Assembly: GCA_022701845.1 (NCBI GenBank)
Contig: JAKONS010000351.1
Coordinates: 1 to 7,779, forward strand
Direction of reading: 5' to 3'
Origin: Burkholderiaceae bacterium
GTDB taxonomy: Bacteria > Pseudomonadota > Gammaproteobacteria > Burkholderiales > Burkholderiaceae
DNA length: 7,779 nt
The notes beneath the pieces were generated by a model. The model did no database searches. It was not told where the DNA came from and saw nothing but the letters and a program-made list of their open reading frames with translations. Positions 1-6,593 of the stretch are shown one piece after another. Numbering within the stretch: the stretch's first letter is position 1; each line of letters begins with the position of its first letter. The translations under genes and the position numbers were made by a program.

Positions 1-282
1 CGCGAGCGGGCCGATGCGGTGGATCACCCGCGCGGCCCGGATGTCGAAGCGCTGGTGGGCGGCGTCGATCATGGCCTCGATGGATTTCTCGGTCATGCCG
101 GGGTAGTGCTCCAGCTCCATCTCCGACACCTGGCCCTGGCCGCTGCGGTCGCGCACCGTGCCGACGAAGGCGCACACCGCGCCGACGCCGCCGTCGCCGG
201 CGCGCAGCACAGCCACTTCGGCGGACAGGTCGAAATCGGCCGTCTGGATGCTGACGCGCGGGGACGGGTTGGATCGTTCCAT
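1..282 (-). CDS. moaE: Molybdopterin synthase catalytic subunit MoaE (partial, C-terminus beyond window)
   Basis: MoaE is the large subunit of molybdopterin synthase. With thiocarboxylated MoaD it puts the two dithiolene sulfurs into precursor Z (cyclic pyranopterin monophosphate) in the cytoplasm. The 94 residues present read cleanly as the N-terminal half of the family: a first strand near residues 11-17 (SIQTADF), then FVGTVRD at about 39-45 and the hallmark LEHYPGM at about 58-64. The usual length is about 150 residues, so roughly 55-60 are cut off by the left edge, including the region holding the catalytic lysines. Two in-frame ATGs compete. I chose 282 because an AAAGG Shine-Dalgarno lies 8 bases upstream; the ATG at 288 would be only 2 bases from it and adds just Met-Ala. 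The gene follows the moaD stop by 16 bases (10 for the earlier start), as expected for co-translated partner subunits. Confidence 0.95.
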   Translation of the reverse strand, partial: MERSNPSPRVSIQTADFDLSAEVAVLRAGDGGVGAVCAFVGTVRDRSGQGQVSEMELEHYPGMTEKSIEAMIDAAHQRFDIRAARVIHRIGPLA

Positions 283-298
283 GGCCATCACCTTTCGA

Positions 299-559
299 TC
301 ACCCGCCGGTCACCGGTGGGAAGAACGCGACCTCGATGCCGTCGGCGAGTGCGGCGCTCTCGTCGTGCTGCAGCACCTGGTCGACCGCCACCCGCACCGC
401 CCGGCCCCGCGCCAGCGCCGCGGCCCAGGCACCGCCGCGGGCGATCAGCTCGTCGCGCAGTTCCGCCGCGGTGGCGGCGCCGGTGGTGAGCGTTTCCCGG
501 CCGGTGCCGACGGCCTCGCGCACCGACGCGAAATACAGCACCTGGATCGTGGCGCTCAC
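299..559 (-). CDS. moaD: Molybdopterin synthase sulfur carrier subunit MoaD
   Basis: This is the small ubiquitin-like subunit of molybdopterin synthase. Its C-terminal glycine is adenylated (by MoeB-type enzymes in the family), thiocarboxylated, and donates sulfur to precursor Z within the MoaE complex. The protein is 86 residues, about the family length. It opens with a beta strand (IQVLYFASVRE, 5-15) and ends in the diagnostic FPPVTGG with the terminal Gly-Gly at 85-86. VAVDQ at 58-62 is also typical. The start is GTG at 559-557, overlapping the moeA stop as GTGA. A GGAG Shine-Dalgarno at 571-568, inside the end of moeA, lies 8 bases upstream and supports this start. The same frame is open far into moeA, but those upstream residues do not resemble MoaD. 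The overlap suggests translation coupled to moeA. Confidence 0.96.
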   Translation of the reverse strand: MSATIQVLYFASVREAVGTGRETLTTGAATAAELRDELIARGGAWAAALARGRAVRVAVDQVLQHDESAALADGIEVAFFPPVTGG

Positions 560-1836
560 GACAGCAGCTCCGAGAACGGCAGGAAGCGCACCAGGTCGCC
601 ATGGGCGATCGGTGTCGACGGCGGGTTGTCGACCAGGCCGTCGCCCCACACCATCGAGGTCAGCACGCCCGATCCCTGGTGGGCGAACAGCTCCAGCCCG
701 CCGGCGGCATTGCGCGCCACCCGCAGGAACTCGCGCCGCGGGTCGGCCTTCGGCCAGTCGAAGTGGGCGGGCGTGGGCAACGGGTCGGGCACCAGCCGGG
801 TAGCGCCCTGCAGCTTGAGCACGAAGGGCCGCACCATCAGCAAGAAGGTGACGAAGCTCGACACCGGGTTGCCGGGCAGTCCGATGAAATGCGCGCCCTC
901 GACCGTGCCGTAGGCGAACGGTTTTCCGGGCTTCATCGCCATCTGCCACAGGGTGAGCCGGCCGAGCGCCTGCACCGCCGGTTTGACATGGTCTTCCTCG
1001 CCGACCGACACGCCGCCGCTGGTCAGCACCAGGTCGTGGCCGGCGGCCGCGGTGCGCAAGGCGGCCACGGTGGCGTCGTAGCTGTCGGGCACGATGCCCA
1101 GATCGGTCACCGTGCAGCCGCAGCGCTCCAGCAGGGCGCGCAGCAAAAAGCGGTTGGAGTTGTAGATGGCGCCGGGCGGCATGTCGGCCGGCGCTTTTTC
1201 GCCGGGCATCACCAGTTCGTCGCCGGTGGAGAACAGCGCCACCCGCGGCTGGCGCGCCACCCGCAGATGGGCACGCCCGATGCTGGCCGCCAGGCCCAGT
1301 GCCGCCGGGCCCAGGCGGGTGCCGGCCGCCAGCACGACGGCGCCGCGGGCCACGTCTTCGCCGGCCCGTCGGATCGCCTCGCCGGGCGTCGGCAGGCGGT
1401 CGATGCTCACCCGGTCGCCATCGCGGGCGGTGCAGTGTTCCTGCATCACCACCGCATCGGCGCCGGGCGGCACCGGCGCACCGGTGAAGATGCGCGCGGC
1501 GGAACCGGCCGCCAGCGGTGCCGGCGCCTGGCCGGCAGCGATGCGCTGCGATATCGGCAACACCGTGCCGGCAGCGGTCACATCCGCCAGCCGAACCGCG
1601 TAGCCGTCCATCGCGCTGTTGTCCTGCGGCGGCACCTGCAGGTCGGACATCAGGTCTTCTGCCAGCACCCTGCGGTCGGCGTCGAAGGTCGACACGGTGT
1701 CGGTGGCGTCGGCGCCGCGCAGGGGCGCGGCGTACGACAGGAGCTCGGCCAGCGCGTCGTCGAGCGCGGTGAGGGCCTTGCGGGGTGCGCCGCCGGAGAC
1801 GGCCTGCGCATGTGGGTTCGGAGGAGTGAAAGGCAT
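556..1836 (-). CDS. moeA: Molybdopterin molybdenumtransferase MoeA
   Basis: MoeA ligates molybdate to adenylylated molybdopterin, completing the basic molybdenum cofactor. The 426-residue length fits the family. Domain order is as expected: an N-terminal MoeA domain with DNSAMDGYA at 72-80, an inserted domain with FTGAPVPPGADAVV at 117-130, then the MogA-like MoCF domain with FSTGDEL at 202-208, TSGGVSVGEEDH at 272-283, MKPGKP at 301-306 and GLPGNPVSS at 319-327. A C-terminal domain (about 345-426) ends with the typical DGLVDNPP stretch near 399-406. The start is ATG, 22 bases after the mobB stop. There is no good Shine-Dalgarno at the usual distance, and a 6-bp inverted repeat ends directly against the start codon. 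The last codon overlaps the moaD start. The paralogue name glp is also used for such proteins. Confidence 0.97.
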   Translation of the reverse strand: MPFTPPNPHAQAVSGGAPRKALTALDDALAELLSYAAPLRGADATDTVSTFDADRRVLAEDLMSDLQVPPQDNSAMDGYAVRLADVTAAGTVLPISQRIAAGQAPAPLAAGSAARIFTGAPVPPGADAVVMQEHCTARDGDRVSIDRLPTPGEAIRRAGEDVARGAVVLAAGTRLGPAALGLAASIGRAHLRVARQPRVALFSTGDELVMPGEKAPADMPPGAIYNSNRFLLRALLERCGCTVTDLGIVPDSYDATVAALRTAAAGHDLVLTSGGVSVGEEDHVKPAVQALGRLTLWQMAMKPGKPFAYGTVEGAHFIGLPGNPVSSFVTFLLMVRPFVLKLQGATRLVPDPLPTPAHFDWPKADPRREFLRVARNAAGGLELFAHQGSGVLTSMVWGDGLVDNPPSTPIAHGDLVRFLPFSELLS

Positions 1837-1859
1837 AGGCGGATTGTCGCCACCCGCCT
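1837..1859 (-). promoter_or_regulatory. Inverted repeat abutting the moeA start codon
   Basis: In transcript sense, AGGCGG (1859-1854), an 11-base loop, and CCGCCT (1842-1837) form a perfect 6-bp stem whose last base touches the moeA ATG. The 5' arm begins at the last base of the mobB stop codon. The only G-rich stretch that could act as a Shine-Dalgarno lies in the 5' arm and loop, so folding could restrain moeA translation until ribosomes leave mobB. This is inferred from sequence only. Confidence 0.4.
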
Positions 1860-2404
1860 CAGACGGCGGCGGGCGGCGTGTAACGAAATCGCTCGGCGTT
1901 GGCCATCAGCCAGGCGACCACGGTCGGCGGCGCGGCCCAGTCGAGCACCGGCAACGCGGTCGGTCGGGGCAGCAGATCGGCACGGTCGGTACAGAGCGCC
2001 AGCACCGAAGGGTCGTCGGGATAGCGGGCCGGCTTGCCGGGAAAGTCGGCCGACGGCGCGCGCCAGACCTCGATCTTCGGCAGGTCGCTGCCACGAAAGC
2101 CTTCCACCAGCACCCAGTCCAGCGTGGGGTCGAGTTCGGCGATCAGCGCATGCACCGAGGGCTCGTACGGCCGCTCGTACTCGCGCATCAGCGCCATGCG
2201 CACGTCGGACGCCAGCAGCACCTCGGTGGCGCCGGCCTTGCGGTGGCGCCAGCTGTCCTTGCCTTCCTGGTCGATGTCGAAGCGGTGATGGGCATGCTTG
2301 ACGATGCCCAGGCGCAGCCCCGAGGAGGCCATCTGGCGGATCACCGCCTCGAGCAGCGTGGTCTTGCCGGCGCCGGAATAGCCGGCGAAACCGACCACCT
2401 TCAC
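1859..2404 (-). CDS. mobB: Molybdopterin-guanine dinucleotide biosynthesis adaptor MobB
   Basis: MobB is a small GTP-binding protein that assists MobA in attaching GMP to Mo-molybdopterin, giving the guanine dinucleotide cofactor used by DMSO-reductase-family enzymes; in E. coli it is dispensable. The 181 residues carry a P-loop at 8-16 (GYSGAGKTT, lysine 14), the MobB-typical KHAHHRFDID at 36-45 followed by GKDSWRHRKAGA at 48-59, and a Walker-B-like strand VLVEGFR at 98-104. The start is GTG at 2404-2402, which overlaps the thrC stop as GTGA. No strong Shine-Dalgarno precedes it, so its translation probably depends on ribosomes finishing thrC. MobA is not in the window. MobB sits between a threonine gene and moeA, so it is the first cofactor gene in the run. 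Confidence 0.95.
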   Translation of the reverse strand: MKVVGFAGYSGAGKTTLLEAVIRQMASSGLRLGIVKHAHHRFDIDQEGKDSWRHRKAGATEVLLASDVRMALMREYERPYEPSVHALIAELDPTLDWVLVEGFRGSDLPKIEVWRAPSADFPGKPARYPDDPSVLALCTDRADLLPRPTALPVLDWAAPPTVVAWLMANAERFRYTPPAAV

Positions 2405-3843
2405 GCGCAGTGCCGGGCGATGTAGTCCTGCACCGCGGCCGCATCCGCCGGCAGGATCGTGACGCGCTTCGGCAGCGCCTCGATACCTTCGAACTGCGGC
2501 GGACGATCGGGTTCCTGGCCCAGGGCTTCGACGATGGTGGCCGAGAACTTGATCGGCAGCGCGGTTTCCAGCACCAGCATCGGCACACCCGGCTGCACGA
2601 AGGCACGCGCCACCTTGATGCCGTCGGCGGTGTGCGGATCGACCATGGTGGCGTGGCGCTGCCAGGTGTCGCGGATGGTGGCCAGGCGGTCGTCATGGCT
2701 GCTGCGGCCGCTGGCGAAACCGTACTTACCGGATGCATCGGCGAAGAAGCGGTGTTCGTGCAGTTCGAAGCTGCCCGCGCGCCCGAGTTCGTCGGCGAAC
2801 AGGCGCCGGGTTTCGGCGCCGTCGCGGCCCAGCAGGTCGAACACGAAGCGTTCGAAATTGCTCGCCTTCGAAATATCCATCGACGGGCTCGACGTCTCGT
2901 GGGTATCGGCGCCGCCGCGCACCCGGTATATCCCGGTACGGAAGAACTCGTCGAGCACGTCGTTCTCGTTGGTGGCCACGATCAGCTTCTCGATCGGCAG
3001 GCCCATCATGCGGGCCACGTGGCCGGCGCAGACATTGCCAAAATTGCCGCTCGGCACGCTGAAACTCACTTTGCGCGGCATGCCGCCGGGCGTCGTGGCC
3101 GGGGTGGCCTGGAAGTAGCCGGCGAAGTAGTAGACGACCTGGGCCAGCAGACGCGCCCAGTTGATCGAATTGACCGTGCCGATGCGAAAGCGCCGCTTGA
3201 AATCGAGATCGTGCGACACCGCCTTGACGATGTCCTGGCAATCGTCGAACACGCCTTCGACCGCGATGTTGTGGATGTTGTCGTCCTGCAGGCTGAACAT
3301 CTGCGCCTGCTGGAACGGGCTCATCCGGCCGCGCGGGCTGGTCATGAAGACCCGCACGCCGCGCTTGCCGCGCATCGCGTATTCGGCCGCGCTGCCGGTG
3401 TCGCCGGAGGTGGCGCCGAGGATGTTGAGCTCCTCGCCGCGACGGCCCAGTTCGTACTCGAACAGGTTGCCCAGCAGCTGCATCGCCATGTCCTTGAAGG
3501 CCAGCGTGGGGCCGTTGGACAGGGCCTCGAGGTAGAAGCCGTCTTCGAGCTCGCGCAGGGGCACGATCTCGGCGGTGCCGAACACCTTCTCGGTATAGGT
3601 GCGCTGGCAGATCGCCTGCAGTTCCTCGGCGGGAATGTCGTCGATGTAGAGCGACAGCACTTCGAACGCCAGGGCAGCGTAACCCCGGCTCTTGTAGATG
3701 CCGCGCCATTGCTCGAGCGTGGCGGTGTCGATCTGCGGATAGGACTCCGGCAGGTACAGGCCGCCGTCGGGCGCCAGGCCTTCGAGCAGGATTTCGCAGA
3801 AGCGCTTGCGGTCGGGGTGGCCGCGGGTCGAGAGATACAGCAT
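2401..3843 (-). CDS. thrC: Threonine synthase ThrC
   Basis: ThrC is a PLP enzyme that converts O-phosphohomoserine and water to threonine and phosphate, the last step of the pathway. The protein is 480 residues, the long class seen in proteobacteria and fungi. It begins with the typical N-terminal domain (MLYLSTRG, then LAPDGGLYLPE at 23-33). The PLP lysine is K117 in GPTLAFKDMAMQ (111-122). ATSGDTGSAA at 144-153 and the cofactor-phosphate loop SVPSGNFGN at 262-270 are intact. The start is ATG at 3843, 5 bases after the hom stop. The only purine-rich stretch upstream (AAGGAAGAA at the end of hom) is unusually distant, so coupling to hom is likely. The frame stays open upstream across hom as far as 6042, but that extension is a non-coding shadow of hom and alaA. 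Confidence 0.97.
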   Translation of the reverse strand: MLYLSTRGHPDRKRFCEILLEGLAPDGGLYLPESYPQIDTATLEQWRGIYKSRGYAALAFEVLSLYIDDIPAEELQAICQRTYTEKVFGTAEIVPLRELEDGFYLEALSNGPTLAFKDMAMQLLGNLFEYELGRRGEELNILGATSGDTGSAAEYAMRGKRGVRVFMTSPRGRMSPFQQAQMFSLQDDNIHNIAVEGVFDDCQDIVKAVSHDLDFKRRFRIGTVNSINWARLLAQVVYYFAGYFQATPATTPGGMPRKVSFSVPSGNFGNVCAGHVARMMGLPIEKLIVATNENDVLDEFFRTGIYRVRGGADTHETSSPSMDISKASNFERFVFDLLGRDGAETRRLFADELGRAGSFELHEHRFFADASGKYGFASGRSSHDDRLATIRDTWQRHATMVDPHTADGIKVARAFVQPGVPMLVLETALPIKFSATIVEALGQEPDRPPQFEGIEALPKRVTILPADAAAVQDYIARHCA

Positions 3844-3848
3844 GTCGG

Positions 3849-5171
3849 TCAGGCCAGTTCTTCCTTGCGGATCCGCACGATGGGCGCCAGCACCGAGGCC
3901 AGCGCCTGCATCTGCGCCAGGACCGCATCCATGGTGCCTTCGCGGGTGTCGTGGGTGAGGATGATCAGGTCGGTTTGCGGCGTGCCGGCACCGCTCACCT
4001 CGTCGGATTCGCGCTGCAGCACCGCGTCGATGCTGATGCCGGCGCCGGCCAGCAGGCCGGTCACCGTGGCCAGCACGCCGGCCTGGTCGGCCACCCGCAG
4101 GCGCAGGTAATAGCTGGTGACCACGTCGGCCATCGGCAGCACGGTGAGATCGCTCATCTCGTCGGGCTGGAACGCCAGGTGCGGCACCCGGTTGCCGGGG
4201 TCGGCGGTGTGCAGGCGGGCGATGTCGACCAGGTCGGCGATGACCGCGCTGGCGGTGGGCTCGCTGCCGGCGCCCTTGCCGTAGTAGAGCGTAGTGCCGA
4301 CGGCGTCGCCCTGCACCATCACCGCGTTCATCGCGCCTTCGACGTTGGCGATGAGGCGCTTGGTCGGCACCAGGCTCGGATGCACCCGCAGCTCCACGCC
4401 GGCTGCGGTGCGCTTGGTGATGCCGAGCAGCTTGATGCGGTAGCCCAGCTGTTCGGCATAGCGGATGTCCGCCGCGCCCAGCCGGGTGATGCCCTCGACA
4501 TGCGCCCGGTCGAACTGCACCGGAATGCCGAAGGCGATCGCCGACATGAGCGTCACCTTGTGGGCCGCATCGACGCCCTCGATGTCGAAGGTGGGATCGG
4601 CTTCGGCATAGCCGAGCCGTTGTGCTTCCTTCAGCACCACGTCGAAGTCGAGACCCTTGTCGCGCATCTCCGAGAGGATGAAGTTGGTGGTGCCGTTGAT
4701 GATGCCGGCGATCCACTGGATGCGGTTGGCGGTGAGGCCTTCGCGCAGCGCCTTGATGATCGGGATGCCACCGGCCACCGCCGCCTCGAAGGCCACCATC
4801 ACGCCCTTGCGATGGGCCGCGGCGAAGATCTCGGTGCCGTGCACCGCGAGCAGCGCCTTGTTGGCGGTGACCACATGCTTGCCCGCCTCGATCGCTTCCA
4901 GCACCAGCTGCCGGGCGATGCCGTAGCCGCCGATGAGTTCGACCACGATGTCGATGTCGGGGTTGGCGACGACCTTGCGGGCGTCGTCGACCACGGTGAC
5001 GCCCTCGCCCACCGCGGCGCGGGCGCGCGCCATGTCCAGGTCGGCCACCATGGTGATCGCGATGCCACGGCCGGCCCGGCGGCGGATTTCTTCCTGATTG
5101 CGCTGCAGCACGTTGAAGGTGCCGCTGCCGACGGTGCCTATGCCGAGCAGGCCTACTTGGATCGGTTTCAT
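3849..5171 (-). CDS. hom: Homoserine dehydrogenase (monofunctional, with C-terminal ACT domain)
   Basis: This enzyme reduces aspartate semialdehyde to homoserine with NAD(P)H, the branch-point step toward threonine, methionine and isoleucine. The 440 residues comprise an N-terminal Rossmann domain with GIGTVGSG at 10-17, a conserved TANKA at 102-106 (lysine 105), and a catalytic domain with NGTTNFI at 159-165. The family signature runs from about 183 to 205 (GYAEADPTFDIEGVDAAHK, with Asp201 and Lys205). A C-terminal ACT domain at about 356-430 is known in this family for feedback control by threonine. There is no aspartokinase fusion. The ATG at 5171 gives the standard N-terminus (MKPIQVGLLGIGTVG). 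No Shine-Dalgarno precedes it; the 39-base gap after alaA is instead strongly pyrimidine-rich. Confidence 0.97.
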   Translation of the reverse strand: MKPIQVGLLGIGTVGSGTFNVLQRNQEEIRRRAGRGIAITMVADLDMARARAAVGEGVTVVDDARKVVANPDIDIVVELIGGYGIARQLVLEAIEAGKHVVTANKALLAVHGTEIFAAAHRKGVMVAFEAAVAGGIPIIKALREGLTANRIQWIAGIINGTTNFILSEMRDKGLDFDVVLKEAQRLGYAEADPTFDIEGVDAAHKVTLMSAIAFGIPVQFDRAHVEGITRLGAADIRYAEQLGYRIKLLGITKRTAAGVELRVHPSLVPTKRLIANVEGAMNAVMVQGDAVGTTLYYGKGAGSEPTASAVIADLVDIARLHTADPGNRVPHLAFQPDEMSDLTVLPMADVVTSYYLRLRVADQAGVLATVTGLLAGAGISIDAVLQRESDEVSGAGTPQTDLIILTHDTREGTMDAVLAQMQALASVLAPIVRIRKEELA

Positions 5172-5210
5172 GTGATTGGGAAAGGGAGAGGAAGTCGGAG
5201 GAGCCGGGGC
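5172..5210 (-). promoter_or_regulatory. Pyrimidine-rich, Shine-Dalgarno-less leader of hom
   Basis: The 39 bases between the alaA stop and the hom ATG read on the minus strand as a nearly uninterrupted C/T tract (TTCCTCTCCCTTTCCC and flanks), followed by AATCAC and ATG. No purine run suitable for 16S pairing is present. Pyrimidine tracts can recruit ribosomal protein S1, so initiation by S1 binding or by coupling from alaA is my inference. Confidence 0.4.
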
Positions 5211-6434
5211 TCAGGCGTGGCGTCGGCGGTAGTTCTCGAGGAACCGCGCGATGCGGGACACCGCCTCGCGCAGGTCTTCCTCGTGCGGAAGGAAGACGAT
5301 CCGGAAATGGTGGTTGCCGGGGTAGTTGAAGCCGGAGCCCTGCACCAGCATCACCCGGGTTTCGTTCAGCAGTTCGAGGAAGAACTGGCGATCGTCGGCG
5401 ATCGGGTACATCGCCGGATCGAGCCGCGGAAACATGTACAGCGCGGCCTGCGGCCGGTTGCAGCTGACGCCCGGAATGGCGGAAATGAGTTCGTAGGCCA
5501 GATCGCGCTGGCGGCGCAGCCGGCCGCCGGGGTTCACCAGCTCGTTGATGCTCTGGTAGCCGCCGAGCGCGGTCTGGATCGCCCACTGGCCCGGCACGTT
5601 GGCGCACAGGCGCATGTTCGAGAGCATGTTCAGGCCCTCGATGTAGTCCTGGGCGCTGCGCTTGTCGCCGGAGATCGTCATCCAGCCGGCACGGTAGCCG
5701 CATGAGCGGTAGCTTTTCGACAGCGAATTGAAGGTGATCGTCACCACGTCTTCCGACAGCGACGCCAGCGCCGTGTGCCGTACACCGTCGTAGAGCACCT
5801 TGTCGTACACCTCGTCGGCCAGGATCACCAGGCCGTGCTCGCGGGCGATCTGCACCAGGCCCTGCAGCAATGCATCGGAATACAGCGCACCGGTCGGGTT
5901 GTTCGGGTTGATGACGACGATGCCCTTGGTGCGCGGCGTGATCTTGGTGCGGATGTCGTCGAGGTTCGGCATCCAGCCGTCGGCCTCGTCGCACTGGTAG
6001 TGCACCGGCGTACCGCCCGCCAGGCTGGTGCAGGCGGTCCACAGGGGGTAGTCGGGCATCGGCACCAGGAGTTCGTCGCCGGTGTCGAGCAGTGCGTTGG
6101 TGGCCAGCGCGATCAGCTCGGATGCGCCGTTGCCCAGATACACGTCGTCGAGCGTCACGCCCTTGACGCCCTGCTGCTGGGTGTAGTGCATCACCGCCTT
6201 GCGTGCCGCGAAGATGCCTTTGCTGTCCGAATAGCCGGCCGACATCGGCAGGTGCCGGATCATGTCCTGCTGGATTTCTTCGGGCGCATCGAAACCGAAC
6301 GAGGCGAGGTTGCCGATGTTCAGTTTGATGATCTTCTGGCCTTCGTCCTCCATCTCCTTGGCGCGATCCATGATCGGGCCCCGGATGTCGTAGAGAACGT
6401 TGGCGAGCTTGGCGGATTTGTGGATTGGCTTCAA
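5211..6434 (-). CDS. alaA: Alanine aminotransferase AlaA (PLP-dependent, class I/II)
   Basis: AlaA transfers the amino group of glutamate to pyruvate to make alanine. The 407 residues match E. coli AlaA (YfbQ), as I recall that sequence, almost end to end: KSAKLANVLYDIRGP near the start, LNIGN at 38-42, GFDAPEEI at 47-54, GYSDSKG at 67-73, NPNNPTG at 176-182, DEVYDK at 207-212, the PLP lysine K240 in SLSKSYR, and the carboxylate-binding Arg378 in HFRIVF. The start is TTG at 6434-6432: a strong GGAGG lies 6 bases upstream, family similarity begins exactly here, and no ATG or GTG is suitably placed. The longer frame beginning at 6767 runs through the intergenic region and into the divergent gene, and does not resemble the family. 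AlaA is the first gene of the run. Another substrate preference within the AlaA/AlaC group is possible. Confidence 0.93.
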   Translation of the reverse strand: MKPIHKSAKLANVLYDIRGPIMDRAKEMEDEGQKIIKLNIGNLASFGFDAPEEIQQDMIRHLPMSAGYSDSKGIFAARKAVMHYTQQQGVKGVTLDDVYLGNGASELIALATNALLDTGDELLVPMPDYPLWTACTSLAGGTPVHYQCDEADGWMPNLDDIRTKITPRTKGIVVINPNNPTGALYSDALLQGLVQIAREHGLVILADEVYDKVLYDGVRHTALASLSEDVVTITFNSLSKSYRSCGYRAGWMTISGDKRSAQDYIEGLNMLSNMRLCANVPGQWAIQTALGGYQSINELVNPGGRLRRQRDLAYELISAIPGVSCNRPQAALYMFPRLDPAMYPIADDRQFFLELLNETRVMLVQGSGFNYPGNHHFRIVFLPHEEDLREAVSRIARFLENYRRRHA

Positions 6435-6437
6435 AGT

Positions 6438-6443
6438 CCCTCC
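6438..6443 (-). promoter_or_regulatory. Shine-Dalgarno GGAGGG deciding the alaA TTG start
   Basis: On the minus strand this reads GGAGGG, close to a full anti-16S match. It ends 3 bases before the TTG codon at 6434; the core GGAGG ends one base earlier still. It is the strongest ribosome binding site in the window and is the main reason for accepting a TTG start. Confidence 0.75.
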
Positions 6444-6489
6444 GCCGTTAGGCGAAACGCGGGGAAACCTAGAATTTGACCACAGTCGA

Positions 6490-6521
6490 GATGCATCACG
6501 CATCGATTCATGGCACGTGCC
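6490..6521. promoter_or_regulatory. Two dyads in the divergent alaA / Mth938-like intergenic region
   Basis: The 159-base region 6435-6593 separates the two divergent genes and must hold both promoters. It contains GATGC-atcac-GCATC at 6490-6504 and a perfect 10-bp palindrome GGCACGTGCC at 6512-6521. A TTGACC at 6476-6481 could be a plus-strand -35 element, but no convincing -10 follows at 16-18 bases. I see no clear sigma-70 promoter for alaA. The dyads could be operators; no regulator can be named. Confidence 0.3.
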
Positions 6522-6593
6522 GCACGACACGCGCCGTAGGGCACCGACCGTACCGCCAGCGTCTCTTTCCCCCTTTTTCCGAATGCCTGCGCC

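Noticed and set aside
5200..5213. GAGCCCCGGCTC self-complementary block after the alaA stop, as a terminator
   Set aside because: The loop would be only 2-4 bases, the stem is 4-5 bp, and no T-tract follows. The downstream genes appear to be in the same operon.
601..5705. Long plus-strand frames opposite moeA, mobB, thrC and hom (for example 601-2301, 2410-4110, 3951-5705, each over 560 codons)
   Set aside because: They are antisense to well-supported genes and have no recognisable domains, being rich in His, Arg, Ala and Gly. Long antisense frames are usual at this GC content.
3844..6042. Uninterrupted minus-strand frame of over 1200 codons that includes thrC and continues upstream across hom and part of alaA
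   Set aside because: Only the last 480 codons resemble a protein (ThrC). The upstream part lies in another frame of hom and alaA, both of which are convincingly coding, and is rich in Arg, Ala, Gly and Pro as expected of GC-rich shadow frames.
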